Program-made: the position numbers and the translations under genes
The notes under the pieces: generated by a model
What the model was told of the DNA's origin: nothing
What the model saw: the letters and a program-made list of their open reading frames with translations, nothing else
Database searches by the model: none
Origin: a virus
Length of the DNA: 57,038 bases
IMG/VR virus record: IMGVR_UViG_3300021197_000748
Span: 1 to 57,038 of that record
Strand: one strand, 5' to 3'
In this document: one piece after another, positions 18,002-27,761 of the stretch
Position numbering within the stretch: the first letter of the stretch is position 1
Layout: every line of letters starts with the position of its first letter

Positions 18002-20029
18002 TCAGCTAGGGGGAGTATTGTCTCCACCCCAGGCAGTGCTGTACGAAGTTGCTCTTGGCAGCGTCTGAGGAATGTGCGTATCAGTCCAATCGACCGTGAT
18101 GTTTTCCAGCTCGGCCTGAGTAGGAATACTTGACCAACGTACACCAATAGAACCTCCATCGGCTGCTGCCGTCGTGGCAACGCCCTGAGTGGTAAGAGTC
18201 AACCGATCAAATACATCCGAAGTTGTATTAAAGAACGGAAGGTCGGTAGAACCCCAAGAGGTAGTGCCGATTGCACTCCCGTTGATAGGAAGGAACAAGT
18301 TTGCAAATCGCTTAGAAGGTCCACCGAGACCGTTGTCGCTCTCAAAAGCAGTCATCATTCGACCAGCTACGTTTGACTCCAAGGTAAGCGAGGAGTTTAT
18401 AAGGTTGCTCATAATCGCACTAAATGATGTTGAGATACTGCCCGTAAGAATAGTATCATCAGCAAACAGAGTGTTATGTCGGAACTCCACTAGCTGAGAG
18501 GCGTTAAGCACCGTGTCCACACCGCCGTTAAATGCAAGAACTGTCTGACCGTTTAGAACCTCATTGTTAGGCTGTACGGTTGCGTTAGTTACGATAAGGT
18601 TATTATTAAACTTCATCGAACCTGTAGTCGTATGAGGATCACTATTGTAAGGCTGAAAGGACATAGCCCGTGCGCAGTTGAAGAAGATGCAGTTCTCGAC
18701 CGTGGCGTTAATCCAGGAATCTTGGTACAGAGAGATACCCTGACCGTGACCTGTGGTTGGAAGACTGAAGTAACATCCGCTAATAAGTGAGGGCTCGATA
18801 ACGGTCGTCCCGACCTGGTCACCCATATTACTAATAGCCGATTTATTCTCCATGCCTCTAAACGTACTGTTTACAATACGACATCCGGGTCCTGTGATAA
18901 TAGCCGAGGATTCCAGCCGATAAAAGGTACATCGCTCTACGTCGTTAGCCGTTCCATAGCACGCATACTTACCAAAGCTAAAGCTGCAGTTCTTAAGGGT
19001 ACTCTTACGAGTGCCGTCAGTACGAGCCGACAGCAGACTGGCGTTGTAGGTTCCCTGAGAGCCTCCGATGAAGGTAGTCCCGTAAAACTGAATGTCCGCC
19101 AGACCGCCACTAGAGACCTCAAAGATATGAGGCCGAAGCGGCATTGCGGCAGACTGCGGTACCCCATTAACGGGGTTGTAGTAAATCTTCCCGTTATTGA
19201 TATCGATAGAGTACTCACCGGGCGCTAGATCCTGACCACCATACATGCAGAAGGACAGGTAGCCATTATAAGTAATACCAAAGTCCTCCGCAAAGGTCAT
19301 AACACCGGTGTTTGAATCCCAGGCTGTAGGTATCCTGAACGCAGTCACGTTAGGTCCAGCGTGGATGTTAATACCAACGGAAGAAATACCTACCGCATTT
19401 ACGCGGGCAGTGATCTCATTTCTAAGGGTCGGGTCTGTCACAGTAAATCCGGTGATTAGCTCGCCCTGCGCGTCGTCTCCGCCATCCGTTTGGGCAGTAC
19501 CGTTGTTGATCCCGTTAGACGTCGAGTTGACCTTAAGCCAGTTGCTGTTCACGGAAAATCGATTATTTCCATAACCAGAAGGGACTGCCGGGTAAACCTT
19601 CAATGCTGGAGCATCGTCTTGGTCGGCATCTACTAGATAGTTTCTCATGTCGTCGAGCCAACTCAGGTTAATATCCGAGCTATATACCCCGCCGCCTAGA
19701 TCTGTCCAAGAGGACAAAGCCTTTGCTGCGGTGAGGTATCCTCCAACCACGATCAGATCCTTATTATTGTTAGTTGGAAATGGATCGGTATTGTCTTCAG
19801 GCTCGAAGCCTTGTCCACGAAGATCCAGGGATCCCCCGTCGGGCGTAGCGTCTAGAAGTGTCTGCAAGCTAGACCACGTTCCCATAGTTGCGGGTCGCGC
19901 TTCGCCGACACCGTTCGGTCCAGTCCCTTGGTCAGGGATACCACCTTGGATCTGCACGCTATCGTTCTCAGTCGCAGCCTCAATAGACCAGACGAGATCG
20001 GAGGTAGTAAATCGATTTCTATAAGCCAT
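18002..20029 (-). CDS. tail spike-like beta-helix protein, NRFT-type N-terminus
   Basis: The protein has 675 residues. Start ATG 20029 lies in the shared leader (ACAAGGAGAGCCAC). It begins MAYRNRFTTSDLVWSIEAAT, a variant of the conserved N-terminal peptide. From about residue 280 it is a series of short turns and strands typical of right-handed parallel beta-helix spikes (STLKNCSFSFGKYACYG, NDVERCTFYRL, RIVNSTFRG, ATVENCIFFNC). Asn and Cys ladders stack in such helices. A short C-terminal region (about 600-675) may be the trimerisation cap. It likely recognises or cleaves cell-surface glycan; catalytic residues are not recognisable. The stop is followed by the island hairpin. Confidence 0.78.
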   Translation of the reverse strand: MAYRNRFTTSDLVWSIEAATENDSVQIQGGIPDQGTGPNGVGEARPATMGTWSSLQTLLDATPDGGSLDLRGQGFEPEDNTDPFPTNNNKDLIVVGGYLTAAKALSSWTDLGGGVYSSDINLSWLDDMRNYLVDADQDDAPALKVYPAVPSGYGNNRFSVNSNWLKVNSTSNGINNGTAQTDGGDDAQGELITGFTVTDPTLRNEITARVNAVGISSVGINIHAGPNVTAFRIPTAWDSNTGVMTFAEDFGITYNGYLSFCMYGGQDLAPGEYSIDINNGKIYYNPVNGVPQSAAMPLRPHIFEVSSGGLADIQFYGTTFIGGSQGTYNASLLSARTDGTRKSTLKNCSFSFGKYACYGTANDVERCTFYRLESSAIITGPGCRIVNSTFRGMENKSAISNMGDQVGTTVIEPSLISGCYFSLPTTGHGQGISLYQDSWINATVENCIFFNCARAMSFQPYNSDPHTTTGSMKFNNNLIVTNATVQPNNEVLNGQTVLAFNGGVDTVLNASQLVEFRHNTLFADDTILTGSISTSFSAIMSNLINSSLTLESNVAGRMMTAFESDNGLGGPSKRFANLFLPINGSAIGTTSWGSTDLPFFNTTSDVFDRLTLTTQGVATTAAADGGSIGVRWSSIPTQAELENITVDWTDTHIPQTLPRATSYSTAWGGDNTPPS

Positions 20030-20058
20030 GTGGCTCTCCTTGTAAAGTTAAGTAAAGT

Positions 20059-20087
20059 CCCCGCCTCTCCGGTAAGAGAAGCGAGGG
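20059..20087 (-). terminator. intergenic hairpin of the repeated fibre-island cassette
   Basis: CCCTCGCTTCTC and GAGAGGCGGGG (minus strand) form an 11-bp stem with two G-U pairs around TTACCG, starting a few bases after the TAA of the 1025-residue gene. It is followed by ACTTTACTTAACTTTAC and AAGGAG of the next gene. The helix is maintained while its sequence differs from the sister hairpins, which suggests the RNA structure itself is selected. Confidence 0.55.
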
Positions 20088-20092
20088 AAGGG

Positions 20093-23000
20093 TTAAGATG
20101 ATTTAATAAGACCGAAGGGAATAGCCTCTGTAACACCGTCTGCCGTAAGAAAGCAAGTCAAGGACTTACCCACGTCCTCAGCCTGAACAGTATAGCTAGA
20201 GGCTGTACTTACCACCGTACTTCCAAGCATCCACTTGTAAGATCTCGGGGCAGCATCGTTTTCTAGTAGTTCTCCTTCATACTCAAGAGCAACTACGTCA
20301 GTAGGAACCTTTCGAGTTGCGTTATTTGATGCAGGGGGAATACGAAAGCGATTAAAGGGAAGCAATGTGGTAATGGTTTCATTGCCAGTGCTTCCCGTTT
20401 CAATTGCATCAATAGGATGAGGCAACGAGTTGGCAGTTCGAGGGTTACCCTTAATATCATAAGGAAGAACCGAACCGAGATCCAGAGTAACTGGGTCGCT
20501 TACAAGTGATGTATGCAGCAGTCCTCCGTCTTCGATAGCCCCATACTTAGAAACGCCCCATTCCTTATTACCTGAATTAGAAACGTAGTTAGCCACCATA
20601 GTATTACTAGCGGCGGGGACTACGTTAGGGTTACCGAGCCAGGTCGTACTAAAAGTACCAACTGTACCCAGAGCCGAGTCCTTGAACTGAACGTCAAAAG
20701 CGCCAGGAGGGCTGGAGCTGTTTGAAGTACCATCAGTCTGCGAAATCGAGGAGCCTTCAATATGGAGATGGATATCCTCCGCATCTGCTTCTCGCGTTCC
20801 TGTACTCATGTTCACCCAGTTATCCATGTTTGTTCCCTTGATACCAAGCCGCATAGGAGCTGGCTTCTCAATCTTGAAGAGAGTATCAGCCCTGACATCC
20901 TTAGGATCCAAGAACAAAGCATTAGAGAAGACGCAGTCCGAAACTGCGCCGCTCGCTTGGAACAGGAACTGCTGTTCCATGACTGAAGTGTAGTCGTGAA
21001 ATAGCGTATTGTTCATTGTGGCGGGTGAGTTGGATGTTTGTACCCCATCCTGGTGAGCCCAGAATATTGGGCAGACTCGATCGCCTGCTTGCATATCCAT
21101 GGTAAGGATGTTGTCAATAAACGCTTGAGCGAGAAGACCGTTGGCAGGGGTGTCCGTCACTGGGTTTAAACCACCCGAGCTATAGTACGCCGCGACAGTA
21201 TCTGTGTTAATATCAAGACCTTCGGCGGCAAACAATGGAGCACCGTCTGGGTTGTCATACCGAGCAGGGCTGTACATTCGCATGTATGGTAGGGCCGGAT
21301 CGAGCGGGTCGACGCCTTCTCCAATAGGAAAGGACGGCCTGCTGTTAGACCAAGACATTAGGGCCTTTCCGTTGCCATCAATAACTCGGTTACCAACAGT
21401 AGCGGGGTATGGGTTTCTTCCCCAGTCAGCATCGTCAACATACGTAAGACAGGCCGAAGATGAGACATACGACTTGGCAGCAAACGTCCTGCCAGCTGGG
21501 GTCAGAGGCTGACCGCTCTTCCACACAAAGAAATCAAAGTCGTAAAAGCGAGTACCGGCGGTGCAGTCGCCGTAAGTGCCGTCAATGTCTGAGCTCTGCT
21601 TATATCTAGCAGGCCATGTCGTAGGGGGCGTAACAAGATATGCGCGCCACTCTAGGATGTTCTTACCAGCATTAATTACATCAGTATCAGTAGCGTAAAA
21701 CGTACCGTCCTCAGCTACCCACGTAATCCGACTGATTTCGCAAGTACCGCGCGCGATGCTATCGTTACCAACGGAGTCAGCATAGTCGTAATAGTACTTA
21801 CCATTTACATCAATTCCTCCAGTACTGAGACCAAAGCCGTTCGATACATAGCGTTCGGTATCGAGGTCAGTCCCTGAGGCATTAGGCCCATAGGAGGTAA
21901 TGTGTCGGAAGTTGTTTACGCCAGCCTCAGCTGCGGTCGTTAGGAAGTAAAGCGTATCCCACCAAATAGCACCATCGCAATTAAAGATGGAGCTTGGGCC
22001 GCCGCAGACGATTGTATTGATGAAGGTATTATAGAGTCCTACATTAAGACGAGCGTTAGCATCCGAGCCTCTAAACAACGTCTGCTCGTATGGGTTCTTA
22101 GTGGAGGCTCCTGGGTCATCCGCCTGGTCTGACCTAATAGCCGGGTTCTGGCGTCCAGTAGGCGACTTGCCATAACTCATGCTCGAATCTTTAATAGTAC
22201 ATTCATTAAAGACCAGAGGAATAAAACCCTCAGATCCAAGAGTAAAGGCCAAATTGTTATACATATCAAGCGTGATATTTTCAAACAGAATAGGATCCCC
22301 GTTACGCAGAGAACAAGTAGTCCACGTAGGATCAAAACTGTCTGCATCCTCCTCGGTAGTACCTGGGAAGTCACTCGATAAGATAATAGTCACATCATTC
22401 TTGTCCCCCGTCGACGACCTAATTCTCCGGTAACCCGCAGTAAGAGGATCCGTTGAGTCTAGAGCAGGGAAGGTAGAAACACTTTGAATCGTATATAGCC
22501 CAGGGGTAAGAACAAAATCAATCGCCTTATACTGGGTACTGTTATCTTGGTTGTACCTACAGATGTTCGAGTGAAGGTTAGGTGAGTACAAGGTACCATC
22601 AGGCTCCACATAGTCAATTCTTGTGTTCTTAGTTAGGTCAAGGTCTGCAGCGTTAAGATTAACCGTGTGAATCTTCGTAGCATCTTCCATGACTCGAATC
22701 GTCCGTGAGACAACACGAGCAGGAATAACCGATGGGGATCGTGGGATAGCCTCGGCGTACAGAGTACGATCTTCGTAGTCCGTAGGGGCTGTATTAGAGT
22801 TGTCAATGCGAACCCAGTATCCCTGTACCTTTGTTCCATCGGGCATAATGCGCTGAGTAATCTCAGTGACAGTTTGTGCCGAAGAACCACCGTAGTAGAA
22901 GTTTACCTGTTCAATGCCAGTAGAGTCGTAAGTATCCGCAGAAGCGCAGGCATACAGTGCATCGTCGTCTGCCACGTAGAATGTTTCAGCAAGGAACAGA

Positions 23001-23170
23001 TGTACAATCGTAGCTTGCTCATCTTCAGTAAGCGTAGGGGAAGACTTAGTATAGTTAGCATCCCCATTCCAGACTACAGCGCTTACAGGCGCTGAGACAC
23101 CAATAGTCTCTCCATTGGCACTTACCTGCCAAAACGTATCTGTAATAGTAAATCTATTTTTATTAGCCAT
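20093..23170 (-). CDS. large tail spike-like protein, NRFT-type N-terminus
   Basis: The protein has 1025 residues from ATG 23170 in the shared leader. The N-terminus MANKNRFTITDTFWQVSANG is the best copy of the island's conserved peptide. Residues about 85-165 contain the beta-sandwich module (GIEQVNFYYGG ... LYAEAIPRSPSVIPARVV) shared with the 780- and 1477-residue proteins. The centre (about 170-900) is strand-rich with Asn/Gly turns, compatible with a beta-helix or beta-propeller. The last 80 residues form an immunoglobulin-like domain (YKWMLGSTVVSTASSYTVQA then EDVGKSLTCFLTADG) of the kind common in surface adhesins. Probable receptor-binding protein or depolymerase; no enzymatic motif seen. 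Confidence 0.75.
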   Translation of the reverse strand: MANKNRFTITDTFWQVSANGETIGVSAPVSAVVWNGDANYTKSSPTLTEDEQATIVHLFLAETFYVADDDALYACASADTYDSTGIEQVNFYYGGSSAQTVTEITQRIMPDGTKVQGYWVRIDNSNTAPTDYEDRTLYAEAIPRSPSVIPARVVSRTIRVMEDATKIHTVNLNAADLDLTKNTRIDYVEPDGTLYSPNLHSNICRYNQDNSTQYKAIDFVLTPGLYTIQSVSTFPALDSTDPLTAGYRRIRSSTGDKNDVTIILSSDFPGTTEEDADSFDPTWTTCSLRNGDPILFENITLDMYNNLAFTLGSEGFIPLVFNECTIKDSSMSYGKSPTGRQNPAIRSDQADDPGASTKNPYEQTLFRGSDANARLNVGLYNTFINTIVCGGPSSIFNCDGAIWWDTLYFLTTAAEAGVNNFRHITSYGPNASGTDLDTERYVSNGFGLSTGGIDVNGKYYYDYADSVGNDSIARGTCEISRITWVAEDGTFYATDTDVINAGKNILEWRAYLVTPPTTWPARYKQSSDIDGTYGDCTAGTRFYDFDFFVWKSGQPLTPAGRTFAAKSYVSSSACLTYVDDADWGRNPYPATVGNRVIDGNGKALMSWSNSRPSFPIGEGVDPLDPALPYMRMYSPARYDNPDGAPLFAAEGLDINTDTVAAYYSSGGLNPVTDTPANGLLAQAFIDNILTMDMQAGDRVCPIFWAHQDGVQTSNSPATMNNTLFHDYTSVMEQQFLFQASGAVSDCVFSNALFLDPKDVRADTLFKIEKPAPMRLGIKGTNMDNWVNMSTGTREADAEDIHLHIEGSSISQTDGTSNSSSPPGAFDVQFKDSALGTVGTFSTTWLGNPNVVPAASNTMVANYVSNSGNKEWGVSKYGAIEDGGLLHTSLVSDPVTLDLGSVLPYDIKGNPRTANSLPHPIDAIETGSTGNETITTLLPFNRFRIPPASNNATRKVPTDVVALEYEGELLENDAAPRSYKWMLGSTVVSTASSYTVQAEDVGKSLTCFLTADGVTEAIPFGLIKSS

Positions 23171-23199
23171 GTGGCTCTCCTTGTAAAGTTAAGTAAAAG

Positions 23200-23227
23200 C
23201 TCCGCCTCCCCGGTAGGGGAGACGAAG
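23200..23227 (-). terminator. intergenic hairpin of the repeated fibre-island cassette
   Basis: CTTCGTCTCCCC pairs over 12 positions with GGGGAGGCGGAG (minus strand, G-U pairs allowed) around a TACC tetraloop, followed by CTTTTACTTAACTTTACAAG. It is the most stable of the set and lies between the stop of the 1477-residue gene and the start of the 1025-residue gene. Confidence 0.55.
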
Positions 23228-23239
23228 ATTAGAGGTTAA

Positions 23240-26200
23240 TTACGGGAATAGTACTGTGGGCTCAGTCCATCCATCGGTACCACCGTTGCCGGTAGCTCCG
23301 GTGTAGTCAGACAAATATACAACACCAATACTGTAGACGTCGGAGTTGTTCCAGAGACCGCCGTTAGTTCCGTCAGAGCCGCCCGTAGGCCACGCATGCG
23401 GGACCCAGTTGCTGTGGCCGTTTGCACCAGGATTCTCGTCGACCTTCGGTCCGAAGACGTACCAGCCTGCGTTATCTGCATGTCCAAACGCACCAGCTGC
23501 AGCTTCTTCAGCCGTGATGTAGATGCCCATGTATTCAGGCATCTTGTCTCGGTTAGCTGAGGTCGCGAAATAGCTTCTGGTGTTGTTCGTGTATCCGCTG
23601 AAGGTGTTCAATGCTACTTCGGTGTTTGCATCCAGAGGGAAGTTAGCGTCAAAGGTAGGGTTCAACTGACCGCTGCCATATCCGGGAGCCGTACCAGCAC
23701 CGAGCTGATACGTATCCCAGTCATCAGCCGAAGAAGGAGAAACAAAGTCCTCCCAGACACTAACGTCACCGTCGTACTGCGTAAGAGCAATGACACCCAT
23801 GTCGTTTACTACATAAGAACCTGACGACGGGAAGGAATATCCATCGACAAGTACATAGCGATTGCCAGAGCTGGTTACACCATTCCACTCAAGGATAGAC
23901 CATCCAAGCCCGTCAACCCAAGTTGCAAGGTATGCAGGGTATTGACTTGGATCGTTTGGCGGCCAGTTACCACCGTTGACACGAAGTCTCAAGTTTCCAC
24001 TCGAACTGTCTACCTGAGTAATCTCGAAGTAGGTTGTTGGCGCGGTTGTGGTAACCATAGTCGAAGAAGTGGAAGGCGGAGTACCATAATACTCACCATC
24101 TGCGTAAGTAGTGTAATCTACCGGAGGAACATTACTATATAGCAGGTTATTTAGATTGTACGTATTCCAAGAAGGAATCACCGTAGATACTGCATCAATA
24201 GCAATTGTCTCGTCATCAAACTCCTGACCGTTGGTAACAAGTCCGCTAGAGAACTGGACCGTAGACTGAGCAACACCAGGCTGAATAGCTCCGGTGTCCT
24301 TGTCCATGTCTTCACCAAACCACCAGAACGAATTCTTCCGAGTAAAGCTATAGGTATCGCTATCGTCCTTAGAACTATTCCTTGCAGACGGCGTAGTAAC
24401 GCTATCAATATGAACATTATGCGTCACAAGATCCAAAGCCGCTGGCGTCGAAGGTGGAACATATCCAGGAGCCAAAGCTGCTGGGTCGTTTAGGTCACTC
24501 GACCAAGAGCCTGCGGTAAAGCCGTACTGTCCCAGAATAGTGTTATTAATCACAATATCCTTAAAGACGCAATCAAAGACGCGGCAAGGTCTGTCACCAC
24601 CAGCAACATCAATGACGTTATTATTAGAAATAAACACACCCTGTGATGCGTTCAGGCCCTGATAATCTTCCGTTCCCAGGTATCGGTAGATAACACCGTT
24701 ACCTAGTACCGCTATCTGGATCTGCGTGAAGTCCTTATGGACATCGTGGAGAGGGTCACTCTCCGGGATAGCGCCAAAGTCAAAGTCTGAGGCACTATTA
24801 GAAATATCATTTGCGTTAGGAACACAAACCACTGAGAGATCAACGCCCTGCGGCTTGCCCGTAGAGGCATCTACGGTATATGACGTCTCGGCATAGAACG
24901 AATTCAATACACCATTGTTGTAATCCTGAAGAATTTGCTGATCACTTGCCTTGTTAAAGTAAGCGATGGACCCAATGGGCCACACAAACTCAGCAACATT
25001 CTTAACCGTAGCGTTAACACACAGGCCACGGGCATTCATACAATCACGAGTAAGACCATTCTCAACCGTGCAGTTTACGGACTCGTTAATAGAAAGTCCC
25101 CAGTCGGCCCATTCTGCTGTGCAGTTAAACATACAAAGAGCTGCACCACCGCCCGCAGAGTTATCAGAGGGAACAAACGTACCCAAAGCACTCTGACCAT
25201 TTACAGGCGTCGTGTTAGGGTCCATAAAGTGAGCGGCAGCAGCCGCTGCGTTATCGTCAGTAATATAACCAGTTCGACAATTTTCAATCTGGAAATAGCT
25301 ACTGTAGTTAGGATCCTTCATTTGCCAGAGGTAACTAGGGTCGGTAGTTTCTGTGGTAATCGTAAGATTATCAAAGATCGTACCCGTAATTTTTCCGGTG
25401 GCTCCTGAGGTACCAGTCGATTGGATAGTCTGATCCTGAGTAGTACCAATTAGCTTGCCGGGAAGAATTACATCACTGCCGGAATAACCACGCGGCCATA
25501 CTCCAACTGATCCGTTAGTAGAATCAGCGGGGTACTGAGGAAGACCATCCGGGGCACTACCTCCGAGAAGATACCTAGTACCCGCGAATGAGGTACCCAT
25601 GAGATAAACCTTCATGTTACGGAAGTATAGCTCCCCACTTGCCCCGACGATGCTGAACATCGTCTCCTTAGGTGTAGATGAACTAAGCCCATCATTGGCA
25701 TCACTTCCATTGACCGGATCTAAGTAGTATTGCTTAGTCCAGCGGCACAGGTTCACACCTCGGTTATTGAATTCTTCCGCGTGAGCTACCAATTCTGCGG
25801 TAGTAGGTGTACCCTCTATTCGGCCGTTGTTTGATTCAAACTCTGGCCCTTGAAGAATACGAGTCTTTCCAAGTGTCGGGTAAACAACGGCTCGAACCTC
25901 AAAGCCCCGCGAATCAGTCGTAATATCTGTGGGGTTAAAGGGGCACACGTAGACTTCGTTGCCTTCAGCATCAATAGTAGTTGATGTCACTGAATAGGCG
26001 GGACCATCGTTAATATAGAAATCAACGCGCTCAACGCCATTTCGAGTATACGTGTTGTTTTCGGTGTCAATCGCTGAAACACCACCAGCGTAAGCAAAGA
26101 CGCTTACAGAGCTTTCGTTTTCTACGTCAGTAAACAAAGGACTAATAAAGCGAGCAATCACTCGCTCGTCGTACATACGTTCATTAGGATCGGATCCCTG

Positions 26201-27673
26201 CTGTTCAGTAATAGTACCACCGTCGCCGGTAAAGGCGAGGGGAGTCCAGTCTGCAGGCGCGGTAGATCCCACCTCAGCAAGGATAGTAGGACCAACCCAC
26301 GTAACCGTAGCATCAATCAGTACACCCTTATCAGTATAAGCATAAGCATACAGCTGAGTATTCGCCGGGGGATTATTGGTCACCTCAGTACCTGAAGGAC
26401 CGATGCCCGTAAAGAGCCTAATCTCAGCAACATCTGCGGACGGAGGAGGCTCAACAATAATGACCGGAGGTGCAGCGTCTTGAGTGCTCTGGTAAAGCTG
26501 ACCATTGAACGCCTGAATAGCAGTGACCTCGCAGGTATAAGTACCCGGATCACCGTTGAAGTTATAGAAGGCATCTGCGTTGTTCTGAACCGTAGCATTA
26601 TTCTTCATAAACTCATTTTGATAGATCAAGCTACCGCCCTGACCGGTTCCGGTGGACTGGAAGCTAGCGTCAAACGTAGGAGTAACCTGAATGGTCTGTC
26701 CCACAGTGGATTCAAACAATCCCGGATCGCTAGTCCACGTCCAGATCTGTCCAATAACGCCGGTAGCTTCGGAGCTAGTGATCCCGGTGGAAGTGCTATC
26801 GAGATAGAAGAGCTCGACTTCACAGCGAAGCCGAAGACCTGCGTAGCTTTCGGGAGGGGTATACGAGCTAGAAGAACCAGTCTGCCGCTCAGTCCAGTTA
26901 AGACCGCCATCAGAGCTAGTCGACCACGTATACACCGTATTGACGGGGATACGAGAATCAAGACCATCAACGGTGAAGTCAGCTTCGTACGCAACACCAA
27001 CCAAGGGTGTCTGCTTAGGGAAGCTGAGGTTTTCGTTGGTCAGTGCCGGGATAACCTCGGCGGGCAAGCTGATCGCATTCGGCAAAGGCTTATCAGTACG
27101 AACCTCAAAGCTGTAGCTAGTATCGTACCGCGCCGGGACCACAATGGTCTGCAGCGGATCGGCAAGCAGAAGCTGTTCCGTAACATTCCCAACAACAAGT
27201 AGGTCTTGCTGCATCGAGTTCGTGGTACCAGCCCACAGATCCTTGTTAAAGTTACGAAGTGTACCGATGAACTCACCGTTCTGGATCTTCTGAGACATGA
27301 GGTTATCCCCATCCTCGTCGATCTGCCCGAGGCCATCCTGCACCAGTTCGCTGATCATAAACTCGAGGCCGTCCTGCGTAGCACCCGCGTGGATAAAGCA
27401 TCCAACGAGAGCACCAAGAGCGGTGGCCTGCGAGGGGAAACGACCGACAAGATTATACTGATTGATAATCAAGGTCCAGTCGTCTCCGGCATCGTTCGCG
27501 ATAACAGAGAACGAGTTCACAGCGCGGAGGTCACCTCGATGAGAAGCGATACCCGCAGTGGAAAGCTCCACCGGATATTCCGATGTTGCGTTTACAATAA
27601 GGTTGTCGGTACCGTCAAGAAGGTAGTTACCTGCACCATCCTTGAGGTATTGAAATACTAAGAGTCTGTCCAT
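23240..27673 (-). CDS. giant multidomain tail fibre/spike protein
   Basis: The protein has 1477 residues. Start ATG 27673 (MDRLLVFQYLKDGAGNYLLD) is preferred because ACAAGGAGATCCATA precedes it; the open frame extends 105 codons further up, but there it overlaps the previous gene in another frame. The first 40 residues look like a fibre attachment segment. Several immunoglobulin-like domains follow between about 220 and 440 (VYTWSTSSDGGLNWTERQTG; GTYTCEVTAI). The shared GVERVDFYIN ... EVRAVVYPTLGK module is near 575-650. The pectate-lyase-type opening YYLDPVNGSDANDGLSSSTP (about 680-700) leads into a beta-helix. The C-terminal part is Ser/Thr/Gly-rich and holds a DDWDTY phrase. The largest protein of the fibre island, most likely a long adhesin. 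Confidence 0.75.
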   Translation of the reverse strand: MDRLLVFQYLKDGAGNYLLDGTDNLIVNATSEYPVELSTAGIASHRGDLRAVNSFSVIANDAGDDWTLIINQYNLVGRFPSQATALGALVGCFIHAGATQDGLEFMISELVQDGLGQIDEDGDNLMSQKIQNGEFIGTLRNFNKDLWAGTTNSMQQDLLVVGNVTEQLLLADPLQTIVVPARYDTSYSFEVRTDKPLPNAISLPAEVIPALTNENLSFPKQTPLVGVAYEADFTVDGLDSRIPVNTVYTWSTSSDGGLNWTERQTGSSSSYTPPESYAGLRLRCEVELFYLDSTSTGITSSEATGVIGQIWTWTSDPGLFESTVGQTIQVTPTFDASFQSTGTGQGGSLIYQNEFMKNNATVQNNADAFYNFNGDPGTYTCEVTAIQAFNGQLYQSTQDAAPPVIIVEPPPSADVAEIRLFTGIGPSGTEVTNNPPANTQLYAYAYTDKGVLIDATVTWVGPTILAEVGSTAPADWTPLAFTGDGGTITEQQGSDPNERMYDERVIARFISPLFTDVENESSVSVFAYAGGVSAIDTENNTYTRNGVERVDFYINDGPAYSVTSTTIDAEGNEVYVCPFNPTDITTDSRGFEVRAVVYPTLGKTRILQGPEFESNNGRIEGTPTTAELVAHAEEFNNRGVNLCRWTKQYYLDPVNGSDANDGLSSSTPKETMFSIVGASGELYFRNMKVYLMGTSFAGTRYLLGGSAPDGLPQYPADSTNGSVGVWPRGYSGSDVILPGKLIGTTQDQTIQSTGTSGATGKITGTIFDNLTITTETTDPSYLWQMKDPNYSSYFQIENCRTGYITDDNAAAAAAHFMDPNTTPVNGQSALGTFVPSDNSAGGGAALCMFNCTAEWADWGLSINESVNCTVENGLTRDCMNARGLCVNATVKNVAEFVWPIGSIAYFNKASDQQILQDYNNGVLNSFYAETSYTVDASTGKPQGVDLSVVCVPNANDISNSASDFDFGAIPESDPLHDVHKDFTQIQIAVLGNGVIYRYLGTEDYQGLNASQGVFISNNNVIDVAGGDRPCRVFDCVFKDIVINNTILGQYGFTAGSWSSDLNDPAALAPGYVPPSTPAALDLVTHNVHIDSVTTPSARNSSKDDSDTYSFTRKNSFWWFGEDMDKDTGAIQPGVAQSTVQFSSGLVTNGQEFDDETIAIDAVSTVIPSWNTYNLNNLLYSNVPPVDYTTYADGEYYGTPPSTSSTMVTTTAPTTYFEITQVDSSSGNLRLRVNGGNWPPNDPSQYPAYLATWVDGLGWSILEWNGVTSSGNRYVLVDGYSFPSSGSYVVNDMGVIALTQYDGDVSVWEDFVSPSSADDWDTYQLGAGTAPGYGSGQLNPTFDANFPLDANTEVALNTFSGYTNNTRSYFATSANRDKMPEYMGIYITAEEAAAGAFGHADNAGWYVFGPKVDENPGANGHSNWVPHAWPTGGSDGTNGGLWNNSDVYSIGVVYLSDYTGATGNGGTDGWTEPTVLFP

Positions 27674-27708
27674 TATGGATCTCCTTGTAGAATTAATAAA
27701 GTAAAAGA

Positions 27709-27734
27709 CCCTCACCCCATCTCTGGGATGAGGG
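27709..27734 (-). terminator. intergenic hairpin of the repeated fibre-island cassette
   Basis: CCCTCATCCC pairs with GGGGTGAGGG (minus strand) around AGAGAT, followed by TCTTTTACTTTATT. Of the set, this one looks most like a true intrinsic terminator. It lies between the 187-residue accessory gene and the 1477-residue fibre gene. Confidence 0.55.
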
Positions 27735-27761
27735 CCGGTCGTCAGCTCGTGCTGAGAAGTG

